This document shows positions 17,027-26,250 of a stretch of DNA of 64,000 bases, in pieces. Location of the stretch: assembly GCF_042683665.1 (NCBI RefSeq), contig NZ_JBHUOO010000005.1. One strand, 5' to 3'. A program made the translations under genes and the position numbers. This DNA comes from Leeuwenhoekiella polynyae (GTDB lineage: Bacteria; Bacteroidota; Bacteroidia; Flavobacteriales; Flavobacteriaceae). The notes beneath the pieces are model-generated. The model was not told the origin of the DNA. It did no database searches and saw only the letters and a list, made by a program, of their open reading frames with translations. Position 1 is the first letter of the stretch, and every line of letters starts with the position of its first letter.

Positions 17027-19312
17027 ATGAACATTAAATATTTAAAAATAGCGCTGTTTCTGCTAATTACACCTGTAATCCAGATGACAGCGCAAACCCA
17101 AGGGATTAATGATCTAGATCCGGTTATTGAGCATAAAATCGATTCGATTCTAGAGTTGATGACGGTAAAGGAAAAAGTTGGTCAAATGGTGCAATACAAC
17201 GGTAGTTTTGATGTTACCGGTGCTCCGTCAGATATTGATTCTAAAACCAAATTAGAAAAGCTTAAGAATGGCGAAGTAGGTTCTATGCTTAATGTGCTTA
17301 CTTCAAAAGCGACTCGCGAAGCGCAACAAGTAGTAATGGAGCATTCTCGTTTGAAGATTCCGTTGCTTTTTGGATATGATGTGATTCACGGGTATAAGAC
17401 CATGTTTCCGGTACCATTAGGCGAGAGCGCAAGTTGGGATCTTGAAGCCATGAAGTTGAGTGCGAGCATCGCGGCAAAAGAAACCGCTGCAGCCGGAGTA
17501 CACTGGACGTTCGCACCTATGATCGATGTTTCTCGTGATGCACGTTGGGGCCGTATTATGGAGGGTGCCGGTGAAGATCCGTATTTAAATAGTGTAATCG
17601 GTGTTGCCCGTATTAAGGGTTTTCAAGGAGGTGATCTTGCTGATATCGCTACCATCGCAGCCTGTGCTAAGCATTTTGCCGGTTACGGTTTCGCGGAAGC
17701 GGGAAGAGATTACAACACGGTAAACGTGGGGGAATCTGAATTACAAAATGCTATTTTAATGCCATTTAAAGCAGCTTCTGAAGCGGGTGTGGCTACATTT
17801 ATGAACAGCTTTAATGAGATTGACGGTGTACCCTCAACAGCATCTAATTATCTGCAAAGAGACCTCTTAAAAGGTGATTGGGACTATAAAGGTTTTATGG
17901 TTTCAGACTGGGGATCTATCGCTGAGTTAATCTCGCACGGATATGCAAAAGATAAAATGCAAGCTGGGGAATTAGCCGTTGTTGCCGGTAGTGATATGGA
18001 TATGGAAGGTCGCGTCTACGAAGAGGCTTTAGAACCTCTAGTTGCTGAAAATAAAATAGAAGAAGCGTTACTGGATGATGCGGTACGTAGAATTTTACGT
18101 GTAAAATTTCATTTAGGATTGTTTGAAGATCCTTATAAATACAGTGATGCGCAACGTGAAAAAGAGGTTTTACTTGCAAAAGAACATTTAGAAGCTGCCC
18201 GTGATATCGCACGTAAATCCATTGTTTTGCTGAAGAATGAAAGTGAGGTTTTACCGTTAAAGAAAGATGTAAAAAGCATTGCAGTTATCGGTCCGTTAGC
18301 AGATGACACAGATTCTCCTTTAGGAAACTGGCGTGCGCAGGCTGATAAGAATTCTGCGGTTTCTGTTTTAGAAGGGATTAAAAATGTTGTGGGTAATAAT
18401 GCCCAGATTAATTATGCTAAAGGAGCCGATTTAGGAATGGGAGAGCGTAGCTTTCTAATGCCTTTAACAATAAATGAGACTGATACATCTGGTTTTACTG
18501 AAGCTGTAGCAGCTGCTGAAAATTCAGAAGTTGTGGTTATGGTTTTAGGAGAAGATGCTTTTCAAACCGGAGAAGGCCGCAGCCAAACCGGTATTCAGTT
18601 ACGTGGTGTTCAGCAAGAACTGCTTGATGCAGTTTTAGAAGTTAATGACAATATTGTTTTAGTTTTAATGAACGGGCGTCCTTTAGATTTAAGCAAACCT
18701 AACGAGCAGGTACCTGCTATTTTAGAGACCTGGTTTTTAGGTTCTGAAGCGGGTAATGCCATTGCAGATGTACTTTTTGGAGATTACAATCCTTCCGGGA
18801 AATTACCGGTTTCTTTTCCGCGTAATGTGGGGCAGGAGCCTTTGTATTACAATCAGAAAAATACTGGGAGACCATCTAGTACTATGGTAACGTATTCTGG
18901 CTATCAGGATGGATCACGAGAGGCTTTATTTCCGTTTGGTTATGGATTGAGCTATACCACTTTTGAATATGGAAAGCTTCAGCTGAGTGCTTCTGAATTT
19001 TCCGGGGATTCCAGTATAGAGCTTTCCGTAAAAATCACAAATACCGGGAATGTTGCCGGTAAAGAAACGGTTCAACTTTACATTCACGATTTAGTTGCCA
19101 GCAGAACAAGACCGGTAAAAGAGCTTCGTGATTTCCGTCAGGTTACTTTAGAGCCGGGAGCAACACAAACAGTAAGCTTTACCATTTCGCCTAAAACATT
19201 AGCGTTCTATACAGCAAATAGGGTTTGGGAAGCAGAAGCTGGTGAGTTTGATGTGATGATAGGAGGTAATTCGGTGGATTTACAAAAAGCAACATTTCAA
19301 TATAAAAATTAA
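17027..19312 (+). CDS. GH3 family beta-glucosidase (BglX-like)
   Basis: A 761-residue enzyme with a signal peptide (MTAQTQ at its end) and no lipobox, so probably periplasmic. The GH3 N-terminal barrel carries KHFAGYG and the nucleophile Asp294 in GFMVSDWGS. The C-terminal alpha/beta domain has VVMVLGEDAFQTGEGRSQ, and a fibronectin-III-like domain closes the protein. Length and order match BglX-type exo-beta-glucosidases, which release glucose from short beta-glucans. It starts two bases after the upstream GH16 gene and overlaps the next GH16 gene by one base, so it belongs to the same operon. Confidence 0.93.
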   Translation: MNIKYLKIALFLLITPVIQMTAQTQGINDLDPVIEHKIDSILELMTVKEKVGQMVQYNGSFDVTGAPSDIDSKTKLEKLKNGEVGSMLNVLTSKATREAQQVVMEHSRLKIPLLFGYDVIHGYKTMFPVPLGESASWDLEAMKLSASIAAKETAAAGVHWTFAPMIDVSRDARWGRIMEGAGEDPYLNSVIGVARIKGFQGGDLADIATIAACAKHFAGYGFAEAGRDYNTVNVGESELQNAILMPFKAASEAGVATFMNSFNEIDGVPSTASNYLQRDLLKGDWDYKGFMVSDWGSIAELISHGYAKDKMQAGELAVVAGSDMDMEGRVYEEALEPLVAENKIEEALLDDAVRRILRVKFHLGLFEDPYKYSDAQREKEVLLAKEHLEAARDIARKSIVLLKNESEVLPLKKDVKSIAVIGPLADDTDSPLGNWRAQADKNSAVSVLEGIKNVVGNNAQINYAKGADLGMGERSFLMPLTINETDTSGFTEAVAAAENSEVVVMVLGEDAFQTGEGRSQTGIQLRGVQQELLDAVLEVNDNIVLVLMNGRPLDLSKPNEQVPAILETWFLGSEAGNAIADVLFGDYNPSGKLPVSFPRNVGQEPLYYNQKNTGRPSSTMVTYSGYQDGSREALFPFGYGLSYTTFEYGKLQLSASEFSGDSSIELSVKITNTGNVAGKETVQLYIHDLVASRTRPVKELRDFRQVTLEPGATQTVSFTISPKTLAFYTANRVWEAEAGEFDVMIGGNSVDLQKATFQYKN

Positions 19313-20073
19313 TGAAAAAACTCTTTTTACTTTGTGCTCTTGTAGTGTTATATTCCTGTAAAGCGCAACAGCCACAGTTGGTCTGGTCAGATGAGTTTAA
19401 CGGTAAAGAATTAGATCTCACTTCGTGGAATTTTGAATTAGGCGATGGTTGTCCTAATCTTTGCGGTTGGGGAAACAACGAGCGTCAGATTTATACGAAA
19501 GATAACCATAGATTAGAAGACGGCAAGTTGATTATTACTGCAAAAAAAGATGGAGACCAGTATACTTCTACGCGTATTACTACCCAGGGAAAACATGAGT
19601 TTCAATACGGTAGAATGGAAGCTCGTGCAAAACTCGCTATAGGACAAGGGATCTGGCCGGCTTTCTGGATGCTGGGTAGTGATATCAAACAAGTGGGTTG
19701 GCCTGCCAGCGGTGAGATTGATATTTTAGAATATGTAGGAAGAGAAGAGGATATGGTGTATACCACATTGCATGTTCCTGCTGGTCATGGTGATAGTGCT
19801 TTTAGTAAAAAAACAAAATTTGAAGCTATTGAAGATGGCTATCACGTTTATGCAGCAGCATGGTCTCCTGAACACATTGAATTTTTTGTTGATGATCAAT
19901 CGGTATTTATTTACAGTCCTGAAGATAAAAATAAAGCGGTTTGGCCATTTGATCAGCCTTTCTATTTCATAATCAATATGGCAATTGGGGGAAACTTTGG
20001 AGGTCCTGAAGTTGATGATCGTATTTTTCCGCAGGAATTTAGTATTGATTATGTAAGAGTTTATAAGCTTTAA
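19312..20073 (+). CDS. GH16 family beta-glucanase, short form
   Basis: A 253-residue lipoprotein (Cys16) consisting of little more than a GH16 catalytic domain. The active-site motif is GEIDILEYVG with Glu135, Asp137 and Glu140. CGWGNNERQIYT and WPAFWMLGS line the cleft as in laminarinases. It has none of the accessory domains of the longer GH16 two genes upstream, so the two may act on different sizes or branch states of the same glucan. The ATG overlaps the GH3 stop by one base. A terminator follows, marking the end of the PUL operon. Confidence 0.92.
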   Translation: MKKLFLLCALVVLYSCKAQQPQLVWSDEFNGKELDLTSWNFELGDGCPNLCGWGNNERQIYTKDNHRLEDGKLIITAKKDGDQYTSTRITTQGKHEFQYGRMEARAKLAIGQGIWPAFWMLGSDIKQVGWPASGEIDILEYVGREEDMVYTTLHVPAGHGDSAFSKKTKFEAIEDGYHVYAAAWSPEHIEFFVDDQSVFIYSPEDKNKAVWPFDQPFYFIINMAIGGNFGGPEVDDRIFPQEFSIDYVRVYKL

Positions 20074-20106
20074 GTCTTAGTTTAATTTTTGGATTGATTG
20101 TTATTT

Positions 20107-20139
20107 AAAAGGTTCTGTTGGTAAGACAGCGCCTTTTTT
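20107..20139 (+). terminator. Terminator at the end of the glucan PUL operon
   Basis: AAAAGG (20107-20112) pairs with CCTTTT (20132-20137) and an inner CTGT pairs with ACAG, with a T run at the 3' side. The stem is interrupted by a two-base mismatch. Confidence 0.7.
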
Positions 20140-20170
20140 GGGTTTCTGCCAAATCTATTTAAATAGCAAG

Positions 20171-20178
20171 TATATTTG
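20171..20178 (+). promoter_or_regulatory. -7 box immediately upstream of the FAD oxidoreductase gene
   Basis: TATATTTG matches TAnnTTTG and ends six bases before the ATG at 20185. Transcription would begin at or next to the start codon, so the mRNA may be leaderless. No clear -33 box was found. Confidence 0.5.
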
Positions 20179-20184
20179 CAGTCT

Positions 20185-21741
20185 ATGAGCATACTTACCT
20201 CAATTACCATCAGACCCGAATTACTCGAGGAACGGGATTATATTTTGAAACAGGCTTTACAAAAAGCCAGAGTAAAGCCGCGTATGGTTTCAGACTGGCG
20301 TATTAGAAAGCGTTCTATAGATGCTCGTAATAAACCCGTGAAATTGCAGTTACAGATTGAGATTTGGCAGACGGGAGAGGAGCGTAAAAGTCTTAATGCT
20401 TTTATTTCTCAAGATGTCTCTCAAGCTCCTCAAATTGCCATAATTGGTGCCGGTCCTGCCGGACTCTATGCAGCTTTGCGTGCCATTGAAGCCGGACTGA
20501 AGCCTGTAGTTTTTGAACGGGGAAAAGATGTGCGGGAACGTCGCCGGGACTTGGCTAAAATCAATAAAGATCAAATTGTAAATCCGGAATCTAATTACTG
20601 TTTTGGTGAAGGCGGTGCCGGTACCTATTCTGACGGAAAATTGTATACGCGATCTAAAAAGCGCGGTAACGTTTTAAAGGGGCTTGAATGGTTAGTGCAT
20701 TTTGGAGCAGATGAGGATATTTTAGTGGATGCCCACCCACATATAGGGACTAATAAGTTGCCCAAGGTGATTTCTGCAATGCGTGATGCTATACTTGAAG
20801 CAGGAGGAGCTGTGCATTTTAATGCTAAACTGACCGATCTGATTATTGAAAACAAAGCCATTAAAGAAATCGTTATTAATCATGCAGATCATTTTACTTT
20901 TAATGAAGTCGTATTGGCAACTGGTCATTCGGCACGTGATATTTTTTACTTGTTACACGATAAAGGCGTGAAGATTGAAGCAAAACCCTTTGCGCTTGGT
21001 GTGCGTATAGAACATCAGCAGGAAGTTATTAACTACATTCAGTACCACGGAGAGACTGACAACCCGTATTTACCACCAGCTGCATATAGTCTGGTAGAGC
21101 AAATAGATGGGATGGGCGTATATTCTTTCTGTATGTGTCCCGGTGGAATTATAGCTCCTTGCGCTACAGCTCCCGATGAGGTGGTTACAAACGGTTGGAG
21201 CCCGAGTAAGCGTAACAATCCGTATGCGAATTCTGGAATCGTAGTAAGTGTTGAGCCTAAAGATTTACCGAATTACGCACCAGATAACCCTTTTGTAAGT
21301 CTTGATTTTCAGAAAGCCGTGGAGCATGCGTGTTGGGTTGCTGGAGGTAAGACACAGCAAGTGCCTGCACAGCGTATGACTGATTTTGTAAAAGGGAAAA
21401 TATCTGATGATTTCCCTAAAACTTCCTACCAACCTGGAATTGTAAGTGCAGATCTAAATATAGTTTTGCCAGATTTAATTGCTTCACGGTTGAAAAAAGC
21501 ATTTGTGATCTTCGGAAAAAAAATGCCGGGCTATTTATCTAAAGAAGCCGTTTTACATGCTCCGGAAAGCCGTACTTCTTCACCGGTTTCTATTCCTCGT
21601 AATTCTGAGACTTTAGAACATGTAGCGATCAGTGGGCTCTATCCTTGTGGAGAAGGGGCAGGTTATGCCGGCGGAATTATGTCTGCAGCTATTGATGGTA
21701 TCAACTGTGTAGATGCAATAGCTAAAAAATATATATCTTAA
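20185..21741 (+). CDS. NAD(P)/FAD-dependent oxidoreductase (uncharacterised FAD dehydrogenase family)
   Basis: About 518 residues from the ATG at 20185. An in-frame TTG at 20176 lies inside the promoter box and is a poor start. After a ferredoxin-like N-terminal part of about 80 residues, a dinucleotide-binding motif IAIIGAGPAGLYAALRA is followed by FERGKDVRERRRDLAKI. GEGGAGTYSDGKLYTR and, near the end, GLYPCGEGAGYAGGIMSAA are hallmarks of this family of broadly conserved flavoproteins. The reaction is not established for the family. It is a single-gene unit between the PUL terminator and its own terminator. Confidence 0.87.
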   Translation: MSILTSITIRPELLEERDYILKQALQKARVKPRMVSDWRIRKRSIDARNKPVKLQLQIEIWQTGEERKSLNAFISQDVSQAPQIAIIGAGPAGLYAALRAIEAGLKPVVFERGKDVRERRRDLAKINKDQIVNPESNYCFGEGGAGTYSDGKLYTRSKKRGNVLKGLEWLVHFGADEDILVDAHPHIGTNKLPKVISAMRDAILEAGGAVHFNAKLTDLIIENKAIKEIVINHADHFTFNEVVLATGHSARDIFYLLHDKGVKIEAKPFALGVRIEHQQEVINYIQYHGETDNPYLPPAAYSLVEQIDGMGVYSFCMCPGGIIAPCATAPDEVVTNGWSPSKRNNPYANSGIVVSVEPKDLPNYAPDNPFVSLDFQKAVEHACWVAGGKTQQVPAQRMTDFVKGKISDDFPKTSYQPGIVSADLNIVLPDLIASRLKKAFVIFGKKMPGYLSKEAVLHAPESRTSSPVSIPRNSETLEHVAISGLYPCGEGAGYAGGIMSAAIDGINCVDAIAKKYIS

Positions 21742-21747
21742 AAAAGC

Positions 21748-21771
21748 AAAGCCTCGCTTTTGCGAGGCTTT
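21748..21771 (+). terminator. Bidirectional terminator between convergent genes
   Basis: AAAGCCTCGC (21748-21757) and GCGAGGCTTT (21762-21771) form a perfect 10-bp stem with a TTTT loop. A-rich and T-containing flanks allow use from both sides: the FAD oxidoreductase gene and the small lipoprotein gene at 21800. Confidence 0.85.
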
Positions 21772-21799
21772 GAATTGAATTTCGTAAGCTTAAGACTTA

Positions 21800-22000
21800 T
21801 TATTCAGCTTGAGGAGCAGGTACAGCAGCGCTGTCAACTACAACTTCAGCAGGAGCTTCTTCAACAGGAGCCTCAGGAGTTACTTCTTCCATAGAAGTTT
21901 CTTCCATTGTCTCTTCAGTTGATTCTTGAGCAGACTCTCTGCAAGAAAAAACAGTGATCATTAAACTCAAAGCGAAACCAGCTAAAATATTGCGTTTCAT
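21800..22000 (-). CDS. Small acidic lipoprotein
   Basis: 66 residues. A lipoprotein signal (ITVFSC, Cys20) is followed by a low-complexity tail rich in Glu, Pro, Ala and Val (TEETMEETSMEEVTPEAP and so on) and no aromatic residues. The mature part is probably unfolded and highly negative. No function can be given; such short acidic lipoproteins are common in Flavobacteriia. It converges on the FAD oxidoreductase gene. Confidence 0.65.
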   Translation of the reverse strand: MKRNILAGFALSLMITVFSCRESAQESTEETMEETSMEEVTPEAPVEEAPAEVVVDSAAVPAPQAE

Positions 22001-22138
22001 AAATAAAGATTTATTGCGTTAAAAATGCGGGCGAATGTACTTCAAATATGAATACGTGCAACATGACCTAGTCTGATTTTATATATTTTTTAGCTAAAAT
22101 TCTATAGGGGGCATAACTGACTTAAAATCAGATATGAA

Positions 22139-22549
22139 TTAAGCATAATATTTTGCTAAAGATGACATTTTTGATGCTAAAGCTCTATTTGCTTCTCCAT
22201 TTTCCTGATCACCATTAATTTTACTCAATTCTAAAAGAGAATAATTTTCTACCAGTTGTTGAGATATAAATCTTCTAGACTTTTTCAGATTTGCGATATT
22301 TATATTAAGTGCTTGATTAGTTACGTCATAAGTCATAGAACTTTTTTTGAAGGGATTCCAATAGGTTTTAATAAGAATATCTGAATTGGATTTAGAGATC
22401 GAGTCCAATAAGATATTTATCTGGTCTGTCTTTTCTTCAGAGAAAATGTCAACTAAATGATTTTGAAAAAAAGTACTGTGAAGTACATCACAAGTTCTTC
22501 TGACTGCACTACTGATGAGCCGATTTTCACCATTGTAAACTAAATTCAT
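22139..22549 (-). CDS. Hypothetical protein, paralogue of the 46593 gene
   Basis: 136 residues, no signal peptide or membrane helix. No named domain was recognised. It shares a clear pattern with the 132-residue protein at 46593-46991: an N-terminal ALxV-type part with SxFxQN, a central WxPFK, then IN...K.SR.F...L...Y. Both genes are on the minus strand, stand alone and sit in A+T-rich surroundings. An upstream gap of 275 bases (22550-22824) to the GH28 gene holds no other gene. Confidence 0.6.
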   Translation of the reverse strand: MNLVYNGENRLISSAVRRTCDVLHSTFFQNHLVDIFSEEKTDQINILLDSISKSNSDILIKTYWNPFKKSSMTYDVTNQALNINIANLKKSRRFISQQLVENYSLLELSKINGDQENGEANRALASKMSSLAKYYA

Positions 22550-22824
22550 AGGAGTAGATTTTTGTTAGTTATTATGTATTAGTCAGGAAATTCGAGTTGT
22601 TAAGTGGTTAATCATAAACTTACTTTATTAGTTTTTAAGTTATATACGTATTGAAATAAATTAGATATTCTAACATAGAAAAACGATGAACAGTAAATTT
22701 TACATTTAAATGACTTGTAAAAATTAAGATTAGCTGTTTATAACCATCAAATTGAGCAGGGCGGTGCAGGATGAATAGATTATTGAAACTCATTATTTTT
22801 CAATATCATTTTCAATTTATTTTT

Positions 22825-24207
22825 ATGAAAAATATATCTGCTTTTTTTCTTGTTTCCATTTTGCTTATCAATACATCTTGTAAGAAAGAGGTATCATCAT
22901 CTGGGGTTCATAATTTAGTTATAGATACCCAAACAGTGTTAGCACCTTTTGGCAATTTTGAAGTTAAAACTCCAGATTTTAGCAATACACCTCAATTTTT
23001 AATTACTGATTTTGGTGCAGTTAAAGGTGATAAAGTAAAAAACACACAAGCGATTGCCTCCGCCATAGATTCTGCAAATGCATCAGGGGCGGGTACCGTA
23101 GTCATTCCTAAAGGTGAGTGGTTGACTGGTGCAATCCATTTTAAGAGTAATGTAAATCTTCATGTAAAGGAAGGAGCAACGCTTTTATTTTCAGAAGATC
23201 CTCACGATTATCTTCCGGCTGTACTGAGCACCTGGGAAGGTATGGAATGTTATAATTATTCCCCGCTTATTTATGCCTATGCTTGTAAAAATGTAGCTAT
23301 TACCGGTACAGGAATTTTAAAGGCAAAAATGGATACTTGGAAAGTCTGGTTTGCCAGACCTTCCGGTCATATGCAAAACTTAAAACGCTTGTATGAAATG
23401 GCTTCAAACGATATACCTGTTGAAGAGCGTCAAATGGTTAATGATTCAGCTAATTTCAGACCACAGTTTATCCAGTTCAATCGCTGTAACAATGTGTTGC
23501 TTGAGAATGTTTCCATCGAGAACAGTCCATTCTGGGTGATTCATCCATATTTATCCTCAGATGTGACCATACGAAATGTACATGTATTTGCTCACGGTCA
23601 TAATAACGATGGTGTAGATCCCGAAATGAGTCAGCGTGTTTTGATTGAAGATTGTGTTTTTGATCAGGGAGACGATGCGATCGCTGTAAAGGCTGGTCGT
23701 AACCAAGATGCCTGGCGTCTCAATACACCGGTTAAAGATGTAGTCATTCGTAATTGTCTGGTTAAAAACGGTCACCAACTTCTGGCGATAGGTAGCGAAT
23801 TGTCAGGCGGGGTGGAAAATGTGTATATGGAAAATTGCGAGGTTGAGCCTAACGCTAAGCTGAATCATTTACTTTTCATCAAGACTAACGAACGCCGCGG
23901 AGGCTATGTCAAAAATATCTTTATGGAAAACATCAAAGCTGGTCGTATAGATAAAGGCGTTTTAGGAATTGAGACAGATGTGTTGTATCAATGGAGAGAT
24001 TTAGTGCCTACTTATGAACGCAGATTGACACCCATTGAAGCTGTTTTTATGAATAAGGTCACTGCAACTCATGTTGATTTTGTTTCCCGAATTTTAGGAG
24101 ATGCCGAAATGCCCATTAAAAACATCGAGCTAAAAAACATAAAGGTAGATTCTATACGAGATCAGGAACTGATTCACAAAAATGTTTCCGGATTTACCCG
24201 TAGCTAG
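22825..24207 (+). CDS. GH28 family glycoside hydrolase (polygalacturonase-like) lipoprotein
   Basis: About 460 residues from the ATG at 22825, which gives a proper lipoprotein signal (LLINTSCKK, Cys19). An in-frame start at 22771 would add a less suitable N-terminus. The right-handed beta-helix of GH28 is shown by the early IPKGEWLTGAIHFKSNVNLH. The acidic active-site segments NNDGVDPEMS and QGDDAIAVKAG and the later GHQLLAIGSE complete it. GH28 enzymes hydrolyse polygalacturonan or related uronic acid or rhamnose linkages. It is a single gene with its own terminator and no pectin-related neighbours, so the substrate is open. Confidence 0.88.
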   Translation: MKNISAFFLVSILLINTSCKKEVSSSGVHNLVIDTQTVLAPFGNFEVKTPDFSNTPQFLITDFGAVKGDKVKNTQAIASAIDSANASGAGTVVIPKGEWLTGAIHFKSNVNLHVKEGATLLFSEDPHDYLPAVLSTWEGMECYNYSPLIYAYACKNVAITGTGILKAKMDTWKVWFARPSGHMQNLKRLYEMASNDIPVEERQMVNDSANFRPQFIQFNRCNNVLLENVSIENSPFWVIHPYLSSDVTIRNVHVFAHGHNNDGVDPEMSQRVLIEDCVFDQGDDAIAVKAGRNQDAWRLNTPVKDVVIRNCLVKNGHQLLAIGSELSGGVENVYMENCEVEPNAKLNHLLFIKTNERRGGYVKNIFMENIKAGRIDKGVLGIETDVLYQWRDLVPTYERRLTPIEAVFMNKVTATHVDFVSRILGDAEMPIKNIELKNIKVDSIRDQELIHKNVSGFTRS

Positions 24208-24240
24208 TATTGAGCAGTCTATAATGATTTACACAAGAAA

Positions 24241-24287
24241 AAAATGAAGTCTGAAGTAGCAGTACTACTTCAGACTTCATTTTTAGT
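24241..24287 (+). terminator. Long-stem terminator after GH28
   Basis: A perfect 19-bp stem (24241-24259 with 24265-24283), 5-base loop, T run. It is unusually long for a terminator and reads well in both directions. Confidence 0.88.
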
Positions 24288-24576
24288 TATTCTTAAATTC
24301 GGGCATTTATTTTTCATAGTTCTCAAGAATGATTCATTGATTTTATAGAATCTATATTTTGTTTAAACTACTGGTAATTTAATTTGATATAAATGTTAAA
24401 AATTTAAGTTTTTAAGATTGTTTTAAGATATTACTGCTGTTTAATCAATTAGTTTAGAGCCTATCCTTTCAGGTCTTATCTTAAATTCCACCGCGGAAAA
24501 CACTTTTCTTTTTAGAAAATATTAAGATTTTGATTTTTAAGGCTAAAGCATCATTAATCAAAACTTATCTGTTTTT
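24288..24576. other. A+T-rich gap before tldD, no gene seen
   Basis: About 290 bases of A+T-rich sequence between the GH28 terminator and the tldD start. I see no open reading frame with support, no clear repeats and no exact TAnnTTTG box near the ATG. Confidence 0.5.
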
Positions 24577-26217
24577 ATGAAAAGAAGAAACTTTGTTCAA
24601 CTTACTGGTCTTGGAGCAGGGGCATTAATGTTACCTGTCTCGATGATGGGTAATGACATTGCTGCTGAAGCATTATTAGAACCCGGTCTGGATCTGTTTA
24701 CCAAAAAATCCTTAGCAGATGTAGCATTGAATACAGCACGTTCTCTAGGTGCTTCCTATGCAGATGCACGTATAGGCCGTTACCTCAATCAATATGTTTT
24801 TACCCGTGAAGATAAGGTACAAAACGTTGTGAATACCGAGTCTTTTGGGGTGGGTGTTCGTGTCATAGCAAACGGTACCTGGGGTTTTGCATCAACAAAT
24901 GATGTGAGTGATGCCGGTATTAAAAAAGCAACACAGCAAGCGGTTGCTATAGCAAAGGCAAATTCAAAAATACAAACAGACCCTGTGGTTTTGGCTCCCG
25001 TTGAAGCTCATGGTGAAGTGAGTTGGAAAACACCCTTAAAAAAGGATTTTAGAGAAGTACCGGTTTCTGAAAAAGTGGAGCTGTTGCTTGATGCAAATGC
25101 TGCTGCAATGAATGCAGGAGCCAACTTTGTGAATTCGGCTTTGTTTATGGTAAATGAGCAAAAATATTTTGCCTCAACAGATGGATCATACATCGATCAG
25201 GATATACATCGCATCTGGCCAACATTTGGTGTCACCGCCATAGATAGAGAAGCCGGTAAATTTAAATCTCGCCAGGCAATGAGTGCTCCTATGGGAATGG
25301 GATATGAATATATGGACGGTCTCGAAAGTGAAAAGCTAATGAGTCCGGCAGGATTCAATCTGTATCGTAACAGTTATGATATTATAGAAGATGCAACTAC
25401 TGCTGCAAAACAGGCTAAAGAAATGCTTACTGCAGAATCTGTACAACCGGGTAAATACGATTTGGTTTTAGAGCCTAATCACCTTGGGTTGACTATTCAT
25501 GAATCAGTAGGTCACCCTCTGGAGCTTGATCGTGTTTTAGGATATGAAGCAAATTATGCCGGAACCAGTTTTGCCACTCTAGATAAATGGAAATCCGGAG
25601 ACTTTAAATACGGTAGTGATATTGTGAACATCGTGGCAGATAAAACACAACCGCACTCTCTTGGTGCTGTGGGATATGATGATGAAGGGGTGAAGACTAA
25701 GAAATGGGATTTAATTCGTAACGGTATTCTGGTCAATTACGAAGCGATTCGGGATCAGGTAAGCATTTTAGATCAGAATGAATCTCATGGATGTTGTTAT
25801 GCACAAAGCTGGAATGATGTGCAGTTTCAGCGTATGCCAAACATATCGCTTGAAGCCGGTAAAGAACCGTATTCTGTTGAAGAAATGATCAAAGATGTAG
25901 AAAAAGGAATTTATATCGCAGGTCGTGGTAGTTATTCCATAGATCAGCAACGCTATAATTTTCAGTTTGGTGGTACGGTATTTTATGAGATAAAAGAGGG
26001 TAAGATTGTAGGAATGCTTAATGATGTTGCCTACCAGTCTAACACCCAGGAGTTTTGGAATTCCTGTGCAAAGATTTGTGATGAGGGCGACTACAGGTTG
26101 TTTGGGTCTTTCTTTGACGGGAAAGGGCAGCCTTCTCAGGTAAGTGCTGTTTCTCACGGTAGTTCTACAACGCGTTTTGACGGTGTGAATGTGATTAATA
26201 CAGGAAGATCTGTCTAA
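24577..26217 (+). CDS. tldD: TldD-like zinc metalloprotease subunit with Tat-like signal
   Basis: 546 residues. The zinc-binding motif of the family is HESVGH (His308, Glu309, His312), followed by PLELDRVLGYEANYAGTSF. TldD with TldE forms a hollow heterodimeric protease that cuts unfolded peptides inside the complex; the pair matures microcin B17 and degrades the CcdA antitoxin in E. coli. Here the N-terminus reads MKRRNFVQLTGLGAGALMLP, a twin-Arg signal pattern, which would place it outside the cytoplasm, unlike E. coli TldD. The tldE homologue follows after 33 bases. Confidence 0.9.
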   Translation: MKRRNFVQLTGLGAGALMLPVSMMGNDIAAEALLEPGLDLFTKKSLADVALNTARSLGASYADARIGRYLNQYVFTREDKVQNVVNTESFGVGVRVIANGTWGFASTNDVSDAGIKKATQQAVAIAKANSKIQTDPVVLAPVEAHGEVSWKTPLKKDFREVPVSEKVELLLDANAAAMNAGANFVNSALFMVNEQKYFASTDGSYIDQDIHRIWPTFGVTAIDREAGKFKSRQAMSAPMGMGYEYMDGLESEKLMSPAGFNLYRNSYDIIEDATTAAKQAKEMLTAESVQPGKYDLVLEPNHLGLTIHESVGHPLELDRVLGYEANYAGTSFATLDKWKSGDFKYGSDIVNIVADKTQPHSLGAVGYDDEGVKTKKWDLIRNGILVNYEAIRDQVSILDQNESHGCCYAQSWNDVQFQRMPNISLEAGKEPYSVEEMIKDVEKGIYIAGRGSYSIDQQRYNFQFGGTVFYEIKEGKIVGMLNDVAYQSNTQEFWNSCAKICDEGDYRLFGSFFDGKGQPSQVSAVSHGSSTTRFDGVNVINTGRSV

Positions 26218-26250
26218 ATTCTTTTATCTAACTAATTAATACAAAGTACA

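Noticed and set aside
20176..20184. TTG start giving three extra residues on the FAD oxidoreductase
   Set aside because: The TTG is part of the TATATTTG promoter box, and a good ATG follows at 20185.
22771..22824. Upstream start for the GH28 gene
   Set aside because: The ATG at 22825 gives a clean lipoprotein signal; the longer form buries it behind 18 unusual residues.
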